NCBI GenBank assembly: GCA_029250825.1 | Contig: JAQXEN010000050.1 | Location: 124,001 to 188,000, forward strand | DNA length: 64,000 nt | Origin: Porticoccaceae bacterium | Lineage (GTDB): Bacteria > Pseudomonadota > Gammaproteobacteria > Pseudomonadales > Porticoccaceae | Direction of reading: 5' to 3' | Shown here: positions 44,169-53,038 of the stretch, piece by piece | Numbering within the stretch: the stretch's first letter is position 1 | How the letters are laid out: each line of letters starts with the position of its first letter | Position numbers and translations under genes: made by a program | Notes under the pieces: model-generated | Told to the model about the DNA's origin: nothing | Seen by the model: only the letters and a program-made list of their open reading frames with translations | Databases searched by the model: none

Positions 44169-45350
44169 TTAAACTACCTCAAACAGACCAGCAGCACCCA
44201 TACCACCACCAACACACATAGTGATAACAACGTACTTCTCGCCGCGACGCTTCGCTTCCATCAACGCATGCATAACCATACGCGCGCCACTCATACCAAA
44301 TGGGTGACCGATAGAGATAGAACCGCCATTCACGTTCAAACGCTCCATAGGAATACCGAGCTTATCGCGACAGTAAATAACCTGGACCGCAAACGCTTCG
44401 TTCAACTCCCACAAACCAATATCATCAATCGTCAAACCGTGACGCTTAAGCAACTTAGGAATAGCAAAAACAGGACCAATACCCATCTCATCCGGCTCAC
44501 AACCTGCAACCGCAATACCGCGATAAATACCCAGAGGCTCCAGATTGCGCTGAGAAGCCAAAGTCCCATCCATCATCACAACGGCAGCAGCACCGTCAGA
44601 CAGCTGAGAAGCATTACCACCAGTAATAGTGCCACCGTTACGCACAGCTTTGAGACCCGACAGACCTTCAAGGTTAGTGCCGGGGCGGTTGCCCTCATCT
44701 TTAGACAGAGTCACAACTTCTTCCGTAACCTCGCCGGTCTCACGATTAGTCACCAACTTAGTAGCAGTGACTGGAACAATCTCATCAGCATACAAACCGG
44801 CTTCCTGAGCAGCCGCAGTACGGGCCTGAGAAATCACCGAATATTCATCCTGAGCTTCGCGAGAAATGCTGTAGCGATTCGCAACAGTCTCAGCAGTATC
44901 TAGCATCGGCATATTGAGCAATGGCGCATTTTTCAATGCCAATGGATCAGCTACTCGATGCGCATTAAACTTCTCGTTTTGAATCAAGCTGATGCTCTCA
45001 CAACCACCGGCAACAATGATCGAAGAACCATCAACCGTAATATTGCTCGCGCCAATAGAGATCGCCATCAAACCAGAAGAACACTGACGGTCAACAGTCA
45101 TACCGGACACAGTCACTGGCAGGCCAGATGCCATAGCCGCTTGACGGCCTAGGTTCATCGTCTGCGTGCCCTGCTGCATAGCAGCACCCATGATGCAATC
45201 ATCAATCTCTGCGGGATCAACACCAGAGCGAGCAACCGCAGCAGTGATAGCATGAGAACTCATAGATGGAGATTCAAGATTATTGAACGCACCACGGAAA
45301 GCTCGGCCAATGGGCGTACGAGCGGCTGAAACGATTACTGCTTCTTTCAT
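44169..45350 (-). CDS. Acetyl-CoA C-acyltransferase (thiolase, FadA/PhaA type)
   Basis: Tetrameric-type thiolase, 393 residues, cleaving 3-oxoacyl-CoA to acetyl-CoA and a shortened acyl-CoA. Nucleophile C90 in RQCSSGLMA, active His in ELNEAFAVQ-adjacent and [10 protein letters not shown] segments, and general acid/base Cys in [11 protein letters not shown] are intact. It is last in MaoC-SDR-thiolase, giving a hydratase, 3-hydroxyacyl dehydrogenase and thiolase in one operon, i.e. a complete lower beta-oxidation turn without an FadB-like fusion protein. Confidence 0.92.
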   Translation of the reverse strand: MKEAVIVSAARTPIGRAFRGAFNNLESPSMSSHAITAAVARSGVDPAEIDDCIMGAAMQQGTQTMNLGRQAAMASGLPVTVSGMTVDRQCSSGLMAISIGASNITVDGSSIIVAGGCESISLIQNEKFNAHRVADPLALKNAPLLNMPMLDTAETVANRYSISREAQDEYSVISQARTAAAQEAGLYADEIVPVTATKLVTNRETGEVTEEVVTLSKDEGNRPGTNLEGLSGLKAVRNGGTITGGNASQLSDGAAAVVMMDGTLASQRNLEPLGIYRGIAVAGCEPDEMGIGPVFAIPKLLKRHGLTIDDIGLWELNEAFAVQVIYCRDKLGIPMERLNVNGGSISIGHPFGMSGARMVMHALMEAKRRGEKYVVITMCVGGGMGAAGLFEVV

Positions 45351-45422
45351 AATAATTTCCTTTATATTTATTTTAAATTTTGATTTTTTTAATTCAGTTT
45401 ATTAATTTTTAAAGCGCAACAC

Positions 45423-46334
45423 TTAAGCCTGCAGTGCAGCCATCGCCTTCATCAAAAACTTCTCGGTCTGCTTGCCGCCGGACTCCAGAGGCTGATGATT
45501 TGACGGGTCACTGAGTTCATCCCACTGAGCAACAATCGCTTCAGGATTCTGTGCATCCTGAGCCAAGAAAATACCGTCAGTCTCATACATGCCCGCTTTC
45601 GCGTAACCGCCGGCACCGGCACAGAGGATCGTTCTTGTAGGAGCGCTCTCATCACAGAGAACCAGCGCCGCTGCAGTAACCGACTCTGCCGTTAACAGCG
45701 CCAATATTTCTGGGGGCATCAGATCTTCGGTCATGCGAGTGCCTGCAGTGGGAGCCAGAGCATTAACATGAATATTATTCTTGCCACCCTCCAAAACCAG
45801 AGTATTCATAAAGCCCAGCACCGCCATCTTCGCCGCACCATAATTGGTCTGTCCGAAGTTACCGTACATACCACTGGAAGACGTAGTCATCACAATGCGA
45901 CCGTAATTCTGCTCACGCATAATGTCCCACACCGCTTTGGTGCAGTTAACCGAACCCATCAGATGAACATCCATGACCAATTTAAAGTCAGCCAAATCCA
46001 TCTTGCTAAACGATTTATCTCGCAGGATGCCAGCATTGTTGATCAAAATATCAACCCTGCCCCACTTCGCCATCGCCTGAGCAACCATATCTTCAACTTC
46101 ATCAAACTTGGACACATTAGCACCGTGGGCAAAGGCTTCACCCCCAGCCGCTTCAATAATGCCCACCACGTCCATCGCCGCATCGGAAGAGGCACCAGTA
46201 CCATCTCGTGCGCCGCCCAGATCATTAACGACTACTTTGGCGCCACGCTCGGCCAGAGCCAATGCATGAGACCGGCCCAAGCCATTACCCGCACCAGTGA
46301 CAATTGCTACCTTACCTTCAAAACTAATACTCAT
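45423..46334 (-). CDS. SDR-family 3-hydroxyacyl-CoA dehydrogenase (peroxisomal multifunctional enzyme 2 type)
   Basis: NAD-dependent short-chain dehydrogenase, 303 residues, similar to the dehydrogenase domain of eukaryotic 17-beta-HSD type 4/MFE-2, which oxidises (3R)-hydroxyacyl-CoA. The cofactor motif TGAGNGLGRSHA is at 13-24, NNAGILRDKS begins at 99, the catalytic Ser is among 152-154, and Y165/K169 lie in NYGAAKMAV. It sits between a MaoC hydratase and a thiolase. In eukaryotes the hydratase-2 (MaoC-like) and this SDR are fused; here they are separate neighbours, which supports an R-specific route. Confidence 0.9.
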   Translation of the reverse strand: MSISFEGKVAIVTGAGNGLGRSHALALAERGAKVVVNDLGGARDGTGASSDAAMDVVGIIEAAGGEAFAHGANVSKFDEVEDMVAQAMAKWGRVDILINNAGILRDKSFSKMDLADFKLVMDVHLMGSVNCTKAVWDIMREQNYGRIVMTTSSSGMYGNFGQTNYGAAKMAVLGFMNTLVLEGGKNNIHVNALAPTAGTRMTEDLMPPEILALLTAESVTAAALVLCDESAPTRTILCAGAGGYAKAGMYETDGIFLAQDAQNPEAIVAQWDELSDPSNHQPLESGGKQTEKFLMKAMAALQA

Positions 46335-46420
46335 TCGTTACCTCGTTAATCTGAATCTGTTTATACCAACTGTCTAGAAAATCTGTATAGAAAGGCTATA
46401 AAAAAAGCTATAAAGAAAAC

Positions 46421-46882
46421 CTATTTAGCCATCTGCACAGACAACCACTCGGCAACCAAAGCCGGCTTATCGCCGCCTTCAATCTCAACAGTAGTTTCAA
46501 CTTTAAAGTCGTACTGGCCAGGACGCTTCTCAGTAATCTCGAGAACCGTTGCATGACAGCGAATGCGGCTGCCAACACGAACTGGGGCCACAAAGCGCAC
46601 CTTATCGAAGCCCTTGTTAACGCCCATATAGATGCCTTCAATAAGCAGGTTATAGCTCTCAGAAAAATAGGACAGCATAGACAGGGTCAAGAAACCGTGG
46701 GCAATAGTGCCTCCAAAGGGCGTAGCCGCCGCCGCAACCGGATCAATATGAATAAACTGACGGTCAAGGGTGCATTCAGCAAATTCATTAACCTGCTCCT
46801 GCTTGACTTCAAACCAATCTGTAGGCTCGCACACGTGACCGACATAATCGGCAATTTCGGACTTCTTAATGATCTTAGGCAT
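46421..46882 (-). CDS. MaoC-family (R)-specific enoyl-CoA hydratase
   Basis: Single hot-dog-domain hydratase, 153 residues, adding water to trans-2-enoyl-CoA. The hydratase-2 active-site region reads DRQFIHIDPVAAAATPFGGTIAHG, with Asp/His at the expected spacing (about 40-63). It is first in the MaoC-SDR-thiolase operon, 86 bases before the SDR start, and divergent from an XRE regulator gene 222 bases away. Confidence 0.9.
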   Translation of the reverse strand: MPKIIKKSEIADYVGHVCEPTDWFEVKQEQVNEFAECTLDRQFIHIDPVAAAATPFGGTIAHGFLTLSMLSYFSESYNLLIEGIYMGVNKGFDKVRFVAPVRVGSRIRCHATVLEITEKRPGQYDFKVETTVEIEGGDKPALVAEWLSVQMAK

Positions 46883-46977
46883 AGACTTTCCCCTATTTAA
46901 AATATGACTGTTATTGTTCTATTAACACAAACTATTAAGTGACCAGCAGTCTGCCCACCCCAGCTTGACTTGACCAC

Positions 46978-46990
46978 GACATCATATGTC
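46978..46990. promoter_or_regulatory. Small palindrome between MaoC and the XRE regulator, possible operator
   Basis: GACAT and ATGTC flank a 3-base centre in the 222-base divergent gap. The position would suit an operator of the adjacent regulator; the site is short, so support is weak. Confidence 0.25.
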
Positions 46991-47104
46991 CGGTTAGCCC
47001 CTATGCCTATCACCCAAGCTAATTGTTACAATACCTGAATACGGTTGTGCTCATACCCTAGGCTGTCTACCATGCACCATCGATAATAATAAGAGTCACT
47101 CCCC

Positions 47105-47941
47105 TTGTCTGAACCGGATTCCAACCTAGCGTTCCCCCGCTTCCTTAAGTTTTGGCGCGGTGTTCACAGCATCAGTCAGGAGCAGCTCTCAGATCGCATC
47201 GACAGCTCACCACGACATATCAGCCGTTTGGAAAATGGTAGCAGTCGCCCCAGTCAGAGCATGGTGACCGATATCGCCAGTGCTTTGCAGCTAGGCCAGC
47301 GCGACACTAACCACCTTTTAATTGCCGCCGGGTTTCTCCCCAGCACCGGAGAACTAGACTTTCAGGCACCAGAACTGAAATGGCTACGCAAGACCATGAC
47401 CCTGTCACTTAAGGCTCTAGATCCTTACCCCGCCATTATTATCAATGAATCCAGTGACATTCTGATGGTCAATCGCGGTTGGGTAGGATTGTTTAACCAA
47501 ACAATTGGCAAAGCGGCACTGGACCGTGTCACGAATAACACGGAATTTCTATTCAGTCGTCAGGGTGCCGGCTCACTGATCAGTGGCTGGGAAGATACGC
47601 TCTCGGTGATCTTGATGTCCCTTGAGCAAAAGACATTATTTAGCGACAACCCGCGCGACCATAAAATGCGCGATCGCCTGGCGATGCATGAAAATATTCC
47701 AGCGGATTGGCGACAGCGGGCCGCCAAGCTTGAGCCCCTCTCCAGCTTTCGCATGCAGATTAATTTGAATGGTGAGTTGAAGCGATTTATTAGCCTACAT
47801 AGCACAGTGAGCACCATGGGTCCTGCGGCAGTCCTATCCGGGCCTAGCCTGCATATGAACACCCTCTATCCAGAAGACGACACATTGGATCTATCCCAGC
47901 TCTGCGAGGGCGACCTCAGCCACCCCCTTCTCCATTACTAG
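47105..47941 (+). CDS. XRE-family transcriptional regulator with MmyB-like ligand-binding domain
   Basis: The 278-residue protein has an N-terminal helix-turn-helix (about 10-66: ISQEQLSDRIDSSPRHISRLENG and the continuation to the recognition helix) and a C-terminal domain of the MmyB/MltR type (about 100-270), a PAS-like fold known to bind lipids or acyl compounds in this family. The start is TTG at 47105; no other start lies before residue 53. It is divergent from the MaoC-SDR-thiolase operon and converges with a GNAT gene with 8 bases between. Control of the adjacent acyl-CoA genes is a reasonable inference. Confidence 0.85.
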   Translation: MSEPDSNLAFPRFLKFWRGVHSISQEQLSDRIDSSPRHISRLENGSSRPSQSMVTDIASALQLGQRDTNHLLIAAGFLPSTGELDFQAPELKWLRKTMTLSLKALDPYPAIIINESSDILMVNRGWVGLFNQTIGKAALDRVTNNTEFLFSRQGAGSLISGWEDTLSVILMSLEQKTLFSDNPRDHKMRDRLAMHENIPADWRQRAAKLEPLSSFRMQINLNGELKRFISLHSTVSTMGPAAVLSGPSLHMNTLYPEDDTLDLSQLCEGDLSHPLLHY

Positions 47942-47949
47942 AAAGAACA

Positions 47950-48414
47950 CTAGCCCGCGGTGATTCGAAGCCACACCCAATCCCCCAGTTCACCCCGACC
48001 GCCAATATCTGAATCCTCGACCCAGCCATTGGCAGCATAAAAGTCTCTTGCAGTCTTGTTTTGTACTAGGCACTTCAAACCCGCGTCAGAACCAATAATA
48101 CGGTGCATTGCTGATAACAAAGCCGCACCAACTCCTCTGCGTTGAATCGCTGGATCCACATAGAGATGGTGAAGGAAGTTATCCGGAATATAGATACTGG
48201 CAAATCCAACAATCTGCCTGGCTAACTCCGCAACAATCAAGGCCTCGCCCGAGGTAGTTGCCCGAAAAGACTGGGCATCTAAAGACTTAACCTTGGTCCA
48301 ATAAAAACCCTGACCCATTGCATCATTCATTATCCGGATACAGGCAAGTTCATCTTCCGATGTAAAAGGCCGCACCTTAACCTTAGTGAGCAGCCCACTG
48401 TCATCCACTGACAT
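47950..48414 (-). CDS. GNAT-family N-acetyltransferase
   Basis: GCN5-related acetyltransferase of 154 residues. The acetyl-CoA-binding motif A is QRRGVGAALLSAMH near 90-103, preceded by the beta-strand HHLYVDPAI and followed by a typical NKTARDFYAANGW motif B. The substrate is unknown. It is convergent with the XRE gene and not clearly in an operon (43 bases from the POT transporter stop, same strand, so read-through is possible). Confidence 0.82.
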   Translation of the reverse strand: MSVDDSGLLTKVKVRPFTSEDELACIRIMNDAMGQGFYWTKVKSLDAQSFRATTSGEALIVAELARQIVGFASIYIPDNFLHHLYVDPAIQRRGVGAALLSAMHRIIGSDAGLKCLVQNKTARDFYAANGWVEDSDIGGRGELGDWVWLRITAG

Positions 48415-48457
48415 GTTAAAACCTCGCTGAGTAATTTCCCTGTCGGCTCAGACTCCA

Positions 48458-50179
48458 CTAAGCCCCACGCATCAACTTATTAATCTGTGGCGAGATCAAC
48501 AGCATCAACACTGATATCCCTATGGCGATATAGCCCACCTGAGAATAGACCTCAATATAGCCGGCCTTAGCCGCAGCAATATTGGTCATCTGACCGCCGA
48601 TGGTTTCAGCACCAGTTGCCCGTGCAATAATACTGGCGAGAAAGTTAGATAGCCCGTAGTAGAGCATCCAGGCACCCATGGTCATTCCCACAATACGGGC
48701 CGGTGCCAACTTGGTAATCGCAGACAGACCCACAGGGGAAACCATCAACTCACCCATGGTATGCAGCCAATAGATGGCGAAGATAAATAATACCGGCGTA
48801 TAACCCATATCCCCAGAACTCTGCATACCGGCTACCAGCACCAAGAAACCCAGCCCGGCTAGGGCAACCCCGAGAGCAAACTTAACCGGAGTCGTAGGGT
48901 TTAAATTGCGCCGCGCCAACCATACCCAAAGCCAGGCTATAAGCGGCGCAAACAAAAAGATAAAACCGGCATTTAATGATTGAAACACCGGACCCGGTAC
49001 CGACCAGCCAAGAATATCCCGATCGACTAAACGGGCAGTAAATAAATTAAGTGATGAACCCGCCTGTTCAAACAGCGCCCAGAAGGGAATCTGCGCGAGA
49101 ATAAAATAGAGTGCCGCAAACATCCGCGCCCGTTCATCCCCATGCAGGCGCAGCCCGGTATAGGACAGCAGCCCGATCATCATCAACAGACCGATTGGCC
49201 CCAGTATGCCCCCTACCAGCTCCTCATTCTTTACCAAAAACATAGACAGAGCCACTATACCCACACCCGCCAGATAACAGGCCCACTCCACATTGATCGA
49301 GAGAAAGACTTTTTTCTTAAGCTTCTCCATAGATGGAGGCTCAGCCTTTCCCTCAAGCCAATCCTGACAGGAGAGAAAAATAATCAAGCCCAAGAGCATG
49401 CCGATACCCGCCAGACCGAAGCCATATTTCCAGCCGTGAACTATGCCCAGATAACCGCAAAAAATAGACGCCATAAAAGCACCTAGATTGATGCCCATAT
49501 AAAAAATCGTAAAGCCCGAGTCACGGCGCGTATCACCAAAGCCATAGAGTGACCCGACAATGGTTGAGATGTTCGCCTTGAGAAACCCAACACCGGCAAT
49601 AATCAGGGCCAAGGATAGGTAGAGCATATCCAGATAACCCTGTTGGGTTACCACTGACATGGTCAACTGATCCCTGGGAATACTGGCGGGAAGAGCAAGG
49701 ACATCGGGATCCGCAATATCCATTGTGGTTTCAGAAAAGGTTACATAGGAGCTTATTTGGGAGCTACCTTCTTCAGCTGACACAATCAACTGCCTTGCAT
49801 CACCACCCCGAGCATCAAGGGTAATCTGATACTCGCTGCCAGCGTATTGCACCATCTGCTTAGAGCCATCACCCTCAAAGGTCATACCCAAATGTCCCAG
49901 AGTCAGCAGAATGGCACCAAAGGTCACCGCCTTCCGCGCCCCCAGATAACGGTCAGCCAACACCCCACCAACGATGGTCATAACAAATACTAAAGCGGTG
50001 TACGCCCCATAGAGCAGACTCGACCTTTCATCCGAGAACAGAAAGTGTTGCGTCAGGTAGACAATCAACAGACCGCGCATACCGTAATAGGAAAAGCGCT
50101 CCCACATCTCAGTAAAGAACAGCACCACCAATCCCCGTGGGTGACCCAAAATAGTGCTCTGCTCTGCTGCGTTAGTCAT
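48458..50179 (-). CDS. POT-family proton-coupled peptide transporter with an extracytoplasmic insertion
   Basis: Major-facilitator proton/oligopeptide symporter of the POT/PTR family, inner membrane. From the ATG at 50179 it has 573 residues (E. coli DtpA 500). The signature ExxERFxYYG is at 24-33 (E24, E27, R28) and the second POT motif is in GFTIFYMGINLGAF. Between the third and fourth membrane segments there is an insertion of about 80 polar residues (102-183) containing TLDARGGDARQL and a Ser/Thr-rich stretch, predicted to lie in the periplasm. An upstream in-frame ATG at 50311 adds 44 residues without similarity and is rejected. Di/tripeptides are the likely cargo. Confidence 0.9.
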   Translation of the reverse strand: MTNAAEQSTILGHPRGLVVLFFTEMWERFSYYGMRGLLIVYLTQHFLFSDERSSLLYGAYTALVFVMTIVGGVLADRYLGARKAVTFGAILLTLGHLGMTFEGDGSKQMVQYAGSEYQITLDARGGDARQLIVSAEEGSSQISSYVTFSETTMDIADPDVLALPASIPRDQLTMSVVTQQGYLDMLYLSLALIIAGVGFLKANISTIVGSLYGFGDTRRDSGFTIFYMGINLGAFMASIFCGYLGIVHGWKYGFGLAGIGMLLGLIIFLSCQDWLEGKAEPPSMEKLKKKVFLSINVEWACYLAGVGIVALSMFLVKNEELVGGILGPIGLLMMIGLLSYTGLRLHGDERARMFAALYFILAQIPFWALFEQAGSSLNLFTARLVDRDILGWSVPGPVFQSLNAGFIFLFAPLIAWLWVWLARRNLNPTTPVKFALGVALAGLGFLVLVAGMQSSGDMGYTPVLFIFAIYWLHTMGELMVSPVGLSAITKLAPARIVGMTMGAWMLYYGLSNFLASIIARATGAETIGGQMTNIAAAKAGYIEVYSQVGYIAIGISVLMLLISPQINKLMRGA

Positions 50180-50256
50180 GTGGTTTTCCTCTGTCGGCCT
50201 GCTTGAAGACGGTTTACTTTGAGAGGCATCATAGCGGTGCAGAGCACAAAGCAAAA

Positions 50257-50308
50257 GGTCTTCTAATTGGCGCCACATCGACAATAGTTGGCACCAATTG
50301 CAAAGACC
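50257..50308. promoter_or_regulatory. Long imperfect inverted repeat between the POT and acyl-CoA dehydrogenase genes
   Basis: GGTCTT..AATTGG.GCCA (50257-50275) faces TGGC.CCAATT..AAGACC (50289-50308) across a 13-base spacer. A second smaller repeat, TAGCCT/AGGCTA, follows at 50314-50332. Neither has a T-run, so an operator in the divergent gap is more likely than a terminator. Confidence 0.5.
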
Positions 50309-50408
50309 CATAATAGCCTCACAGATAGGCTAGGTCTCGAGCATCATTATTCACTGCCATAAAGACATACATGACAGCCATACATGACCACAATAAGAGC
50401 AACCGCAA

Positions 50409-51614
50409 ATGTCTCAAGATAATACATCCCAAGCCGAGTTCCGCACTCAGGTAGCCGCCTGGCTCAGGGACAACAGACCCGCCGACCCCGGTTTTTTGTT
50501 ACCTCAAACCTTTATGGAAGTGGGTTCAGAGCGAGTATTAGAATTCCTCCGTGAGTGGCAGCACAAAGTCTGGTCTGCCGGTTATCTGGGTATGGCATGG
50601 CCCAAAGAGTATGGCGGCCAAGGCATGAGCCGAGACTTCCAGCGTATCGCCGATGAAGAGATGAAGCGCCTTCAGGTACCCATCTGCTTTAATGTGATCG
50701 GCCTTGGTTGGGCCGGCCCGCTGATTATCGACAATGGCAGTGACTACGAAAAAGAGAAATACCTTAAAGGCATTCTCAACGCCGAAGATATCTGGTGTCA
50801 GGGATTCTCCGAGCCCAATCACGGCTCAGACCTTGGCAGCATTCAAACCCGCGCTCAGCGAGACGGCGATGACTACCTGATCAATGGCAGCAAGATCTGG
50901 ACCACGATGGGCAACTATGCCAAATATATGATCCTACTGGCCCGCACCGACCCCCAGGCCGAACGGCGCTACAACGGCCTGTCATTCTTCTTGGCCCCTA
51001 TGCAAGTGAACGGCATCACCACCCAACCGATTCAGAAAATCACCGGTGAATATGGCTTTACCGAGACATTCTTTAGCGATGCTAGAATTCCCGCCAACTG
51101 CATAATGGGTGAAGAGGGTCAGGGCTGGCGCATTGCCATGCAGACATTGCAATACGAGCGCGGCGCTGAAGCCGGAGCTGCCGGTGGCATCTCGATTCTA
51201 TCAATTGTGATGGATGACCTACTGAGAATGGCAGCGGAGATTGAACGGGAAGGCCAGCCCCTGCTACAGGACCCTGTCACTCGAGACAATCTGATCAAAT
51301 TTATGATTGAAGAGAAAGCCCTGCAACTGTCGGAAAAACGCATCGAAATAGCGGCCCTGTGCCGCGACTACCCCAACTCCATCGCCCTCTCGGGCAAACT
51401 GCGCGGCACCGAGTTCTTTCGCCGTATGCGTCAGTACGCGCTGACCCTGCAAGGGGCTCAGGGCGCGCTCTATGTTGGCGATGAAGACAGTATTGGCGGC
51501 GGCTTTTGGCAGCGCGCCTACTTAAACAATTTCTCCACCACAATCGGTGGTGGCACCAGTCAGGTACAGGCCAATATTGTTGGCGAACATGTACTTGGCC
51601 TGCCAAAAGATTAG
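50409..51614 (+). CDS. Acyl-CoA dehydrogenase, catalytic-type subunit of a two-subunit pair
   Basis: FAD-dependent acyl-CoA dehydrogenase, 401 residues, forming alpha-beta double bonds in acyl-CoA. FAD-binding segments IWCQGFSEPNHGSDL and KIWTTMGNYA are present. The probable base is E250 in LQYERGAEAG on helix G, the position used by steroid-type heterotetrameric dehydrogenases. The usual medium-chain site (Glu before GTSQ) is Gly here (IGGGTSQVQ). The next gene starts 13 bases later and encodes a second, different ACAD chain, so the two probably form an alpha2-beta2 enzyme of the kind known from sterol and bile-acid side-chain degradation. Confidence 0.9.
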   Translation: MSQDNTSQAEFRTQVAAWLRDNRPADPGFLLPQTFMEVGSERVLEFLREWQHKVWSAGYLGMAWPKEYGGQGMSRDFQRIADEEMKRLQVPICFNVIGLGWAGPLIIDNGSDYEKEKYLKGILNAEDIWCQGFSEPNHGSDLGSIQTRAQRDGDDYLINGSKIWTTMGNYAKYMILLARTDPQAERRYNGLSFFLAPMQVNGITTQPIQKITGEYGFTETFFSDARIPANCIMGEEGQGWRIAMQTLQYERGAEAGAAGGISILSIVMDDLLRMAAEIEREGQPLLQDPVTRDNLIKFMIEEKALQLSEKRIEIAALCRDYPNSIALSGKLRGTEFFRRMRQYALTLQGAQGALYVGDEDSIGGGFWQRAYLNNFSTTIGGGTSQVQANIVGEHVLGLPKD

Positions 51615-51627
51615 TGGGGAGCAGATA

Positions 51628-52785
51628 ATGACAACTTCAACTCTTAACGGAACATCTAACATTGCCCTGAGCTTTAGCGATGAACAGGCCATGCTGCTGG
51701 ACAGCGCCAAAAGCTTCTGTAGTCACAAGTCCGATATCAATGCCGTGCGCAGCCTATTAAAGTCTGACAGCGGTCACAACCCCGAAGTGTGGCAGGAAAT
51801 GGTCGCCCTAGGCTGGACCGGCATTGCCATACCCGAGCAGTACGGCGGCTTTGATATGGGTCTCGGGTCAACGGTACCGGTAATTGAAAGCATGGGCCGG
51901 CATATGCTCGGCACCCCTTTACTTACCAGTACATTGGCAGCCCAGGCTATTTTACGCGGCGGCTCTGAAGTCCAGCGCGACCAGTGGCTGCCAAAAATTG
52001 TCGCGGGCACCGTGGGTTCTATGGCGCTCTTGGATAACGAAGACTGGGGCGCCAAGCTCTGTGGTGTAAGTGCCACTGACGGCGAATCCGGAATTTTACT
52101 CTCAGGGAAAAAACTGCTGGTTGCGGATGCCACAGTGGCAGACTTCTTTGTGGTTTCCATCAATTACGCTGGTAACTCAGCACTAGCCATAGTCGAAGCC
52201 TCACAGCTAGGGGCTAATGCCATTCGAGCCAATACCCTAGTGGATGAAACCAAACGCGCGGCCAGCGTCGACTTTAGCGGCGTGACCCTTGACGCGGATG
52301 CCCTGTTACCCAATTCCGAACAGGCACTCCGGGATATACGCCTGATCGGTGCCCTGCTAACCGCCGCTGAAGCCACTGGCACCAGTGCGGCAACCCTCGA
52401 CTGTATTGTTGGCTACCTGACTAGCCGCATTCAGTTTGGTCGTCTTATCGGTTCATACCAATCGCTAAAACACCCTACAGTGGAGATTTTACTGCAGATG
52501 GATTCCTCACGCAGCCTGATCTATCACGCCGCGACTCTCTTAGATGAGGGGCTACATGGAGCACCACTGGAGGGAGATACTGAGATTGCCTGTCGTATGG
52601 CCAAAGCACAGGCCACGGAAACCCTGTTGTTTGCCGGCGACAGAGCGGTGCAGTTTCACGGCGGCATGGGCTTTACCTATGACTGCGATGCAATGCTCTA
52701 TATTCGACGGGCTCAGTGGGCACAGCATCAGTATGGCGATGCTCAGCATCACCGCGGGCATCTTGCTAGGCTGCTACTGGATTAA
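51628..52785 (+). CDS. Acyl-CoA dehydrogenase, partner subunit of the pair
   Basis: A 385-residue ACAD-fold protein starting MTTSTLNGTSN (ATG 51628, ribosome binding site GGGGAG). It keeps the overall fold and QFHGGMGFTYD near the C-terminus but has YGDAQHH where medium-chain enzymes have the catalytic Glu, and lacks Glu at the helix G site. This fits the non-catalytic, FAD-contributing partner in heterotetrameric ACADs. An in-frame ATG at 51547 lies inside the preceding gene and is rejected. It is 13 bases behind its partner gene. Confidence 0.88.
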   Translation: MTTSTLNGTSNIALSFSDEQAMLLDSAKSFCSHKSDINAVRSLLKSDSGHNPEVWQEMVALGWTGIAIPEQYGGFDMGLGSTVPVIESMGRHMLGTPLLTSTLAAQAILRGGSEVQRDQWLPKIVAGTVGSMALLDNEDWGAKLCGVSATDGESGILLSGKKLLVADATVADFFVVSINYAGNSALAIVEASQLGANAIRANTLVDETKRAASVDFSGVTLDADALLPNSEQALRDIRLIGALLTAAEATGTSAATLDCIVGYLTSRIQFGRLIGSYQSLKHPTVEILLQMDSSRSLIYHAATLLDEGLHGAPLEGDTEIACRMAKAQATETLLFAGDRAVQFHGGMGFTYDCDAMLYIRRAQWAQHQYGDAQHHRGHLARLLLD

Positions 52786-52807
52786 TCCTTGCAGGGCTCT
52801 TTGTTGC

Positions 52808-52831
52808 GAGGCTTTCTGTTACGAGAGCCTC
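52808..52831. other. Hairpin downstream of the acyl-CoA dehydrogenase pair
   Basis: GAGGCT (52808-52813) pairs with AGCCTC (52826-52831), nearly extended by TTC/GAG. There is no T-run after it, so termination is uncertain. The 253-base gap to the next gene holds nothing else I can name. Confidence 0.35.
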
Positions 52832-53038
52832 TATTACGAGATATGCTATCCGGGACGCACTACTAGAAAAGAAGCTACCAAGGGATAAAGGCCTGTCAGT
52901 CGATCTATTCTGGCTAAATTCTCGTAAAAAGAGATAATCCCATTGTGACCGGGATAGCCGTCTCTGCAGGGGTAAAGGAGGCGTTATAAAAACAACAATA
53001 ACAGGGGCTTAAAAATCGCCCTATAAAAGAGACTGACA

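Noticed and set aside
44268-44903. Long plus-strand frame opposite the thiolase
   Set aside because: It is rich in Asn/Arg/Thr/His, mirrors the codon use of the real thiolase on the other strand, and has no ribosome binding site.
50180-50311. Longer start for the POT transporter
   Set aside because: The added 44 residues are Ser/Cys-rich without similarity and overlap the large inverted repeat.
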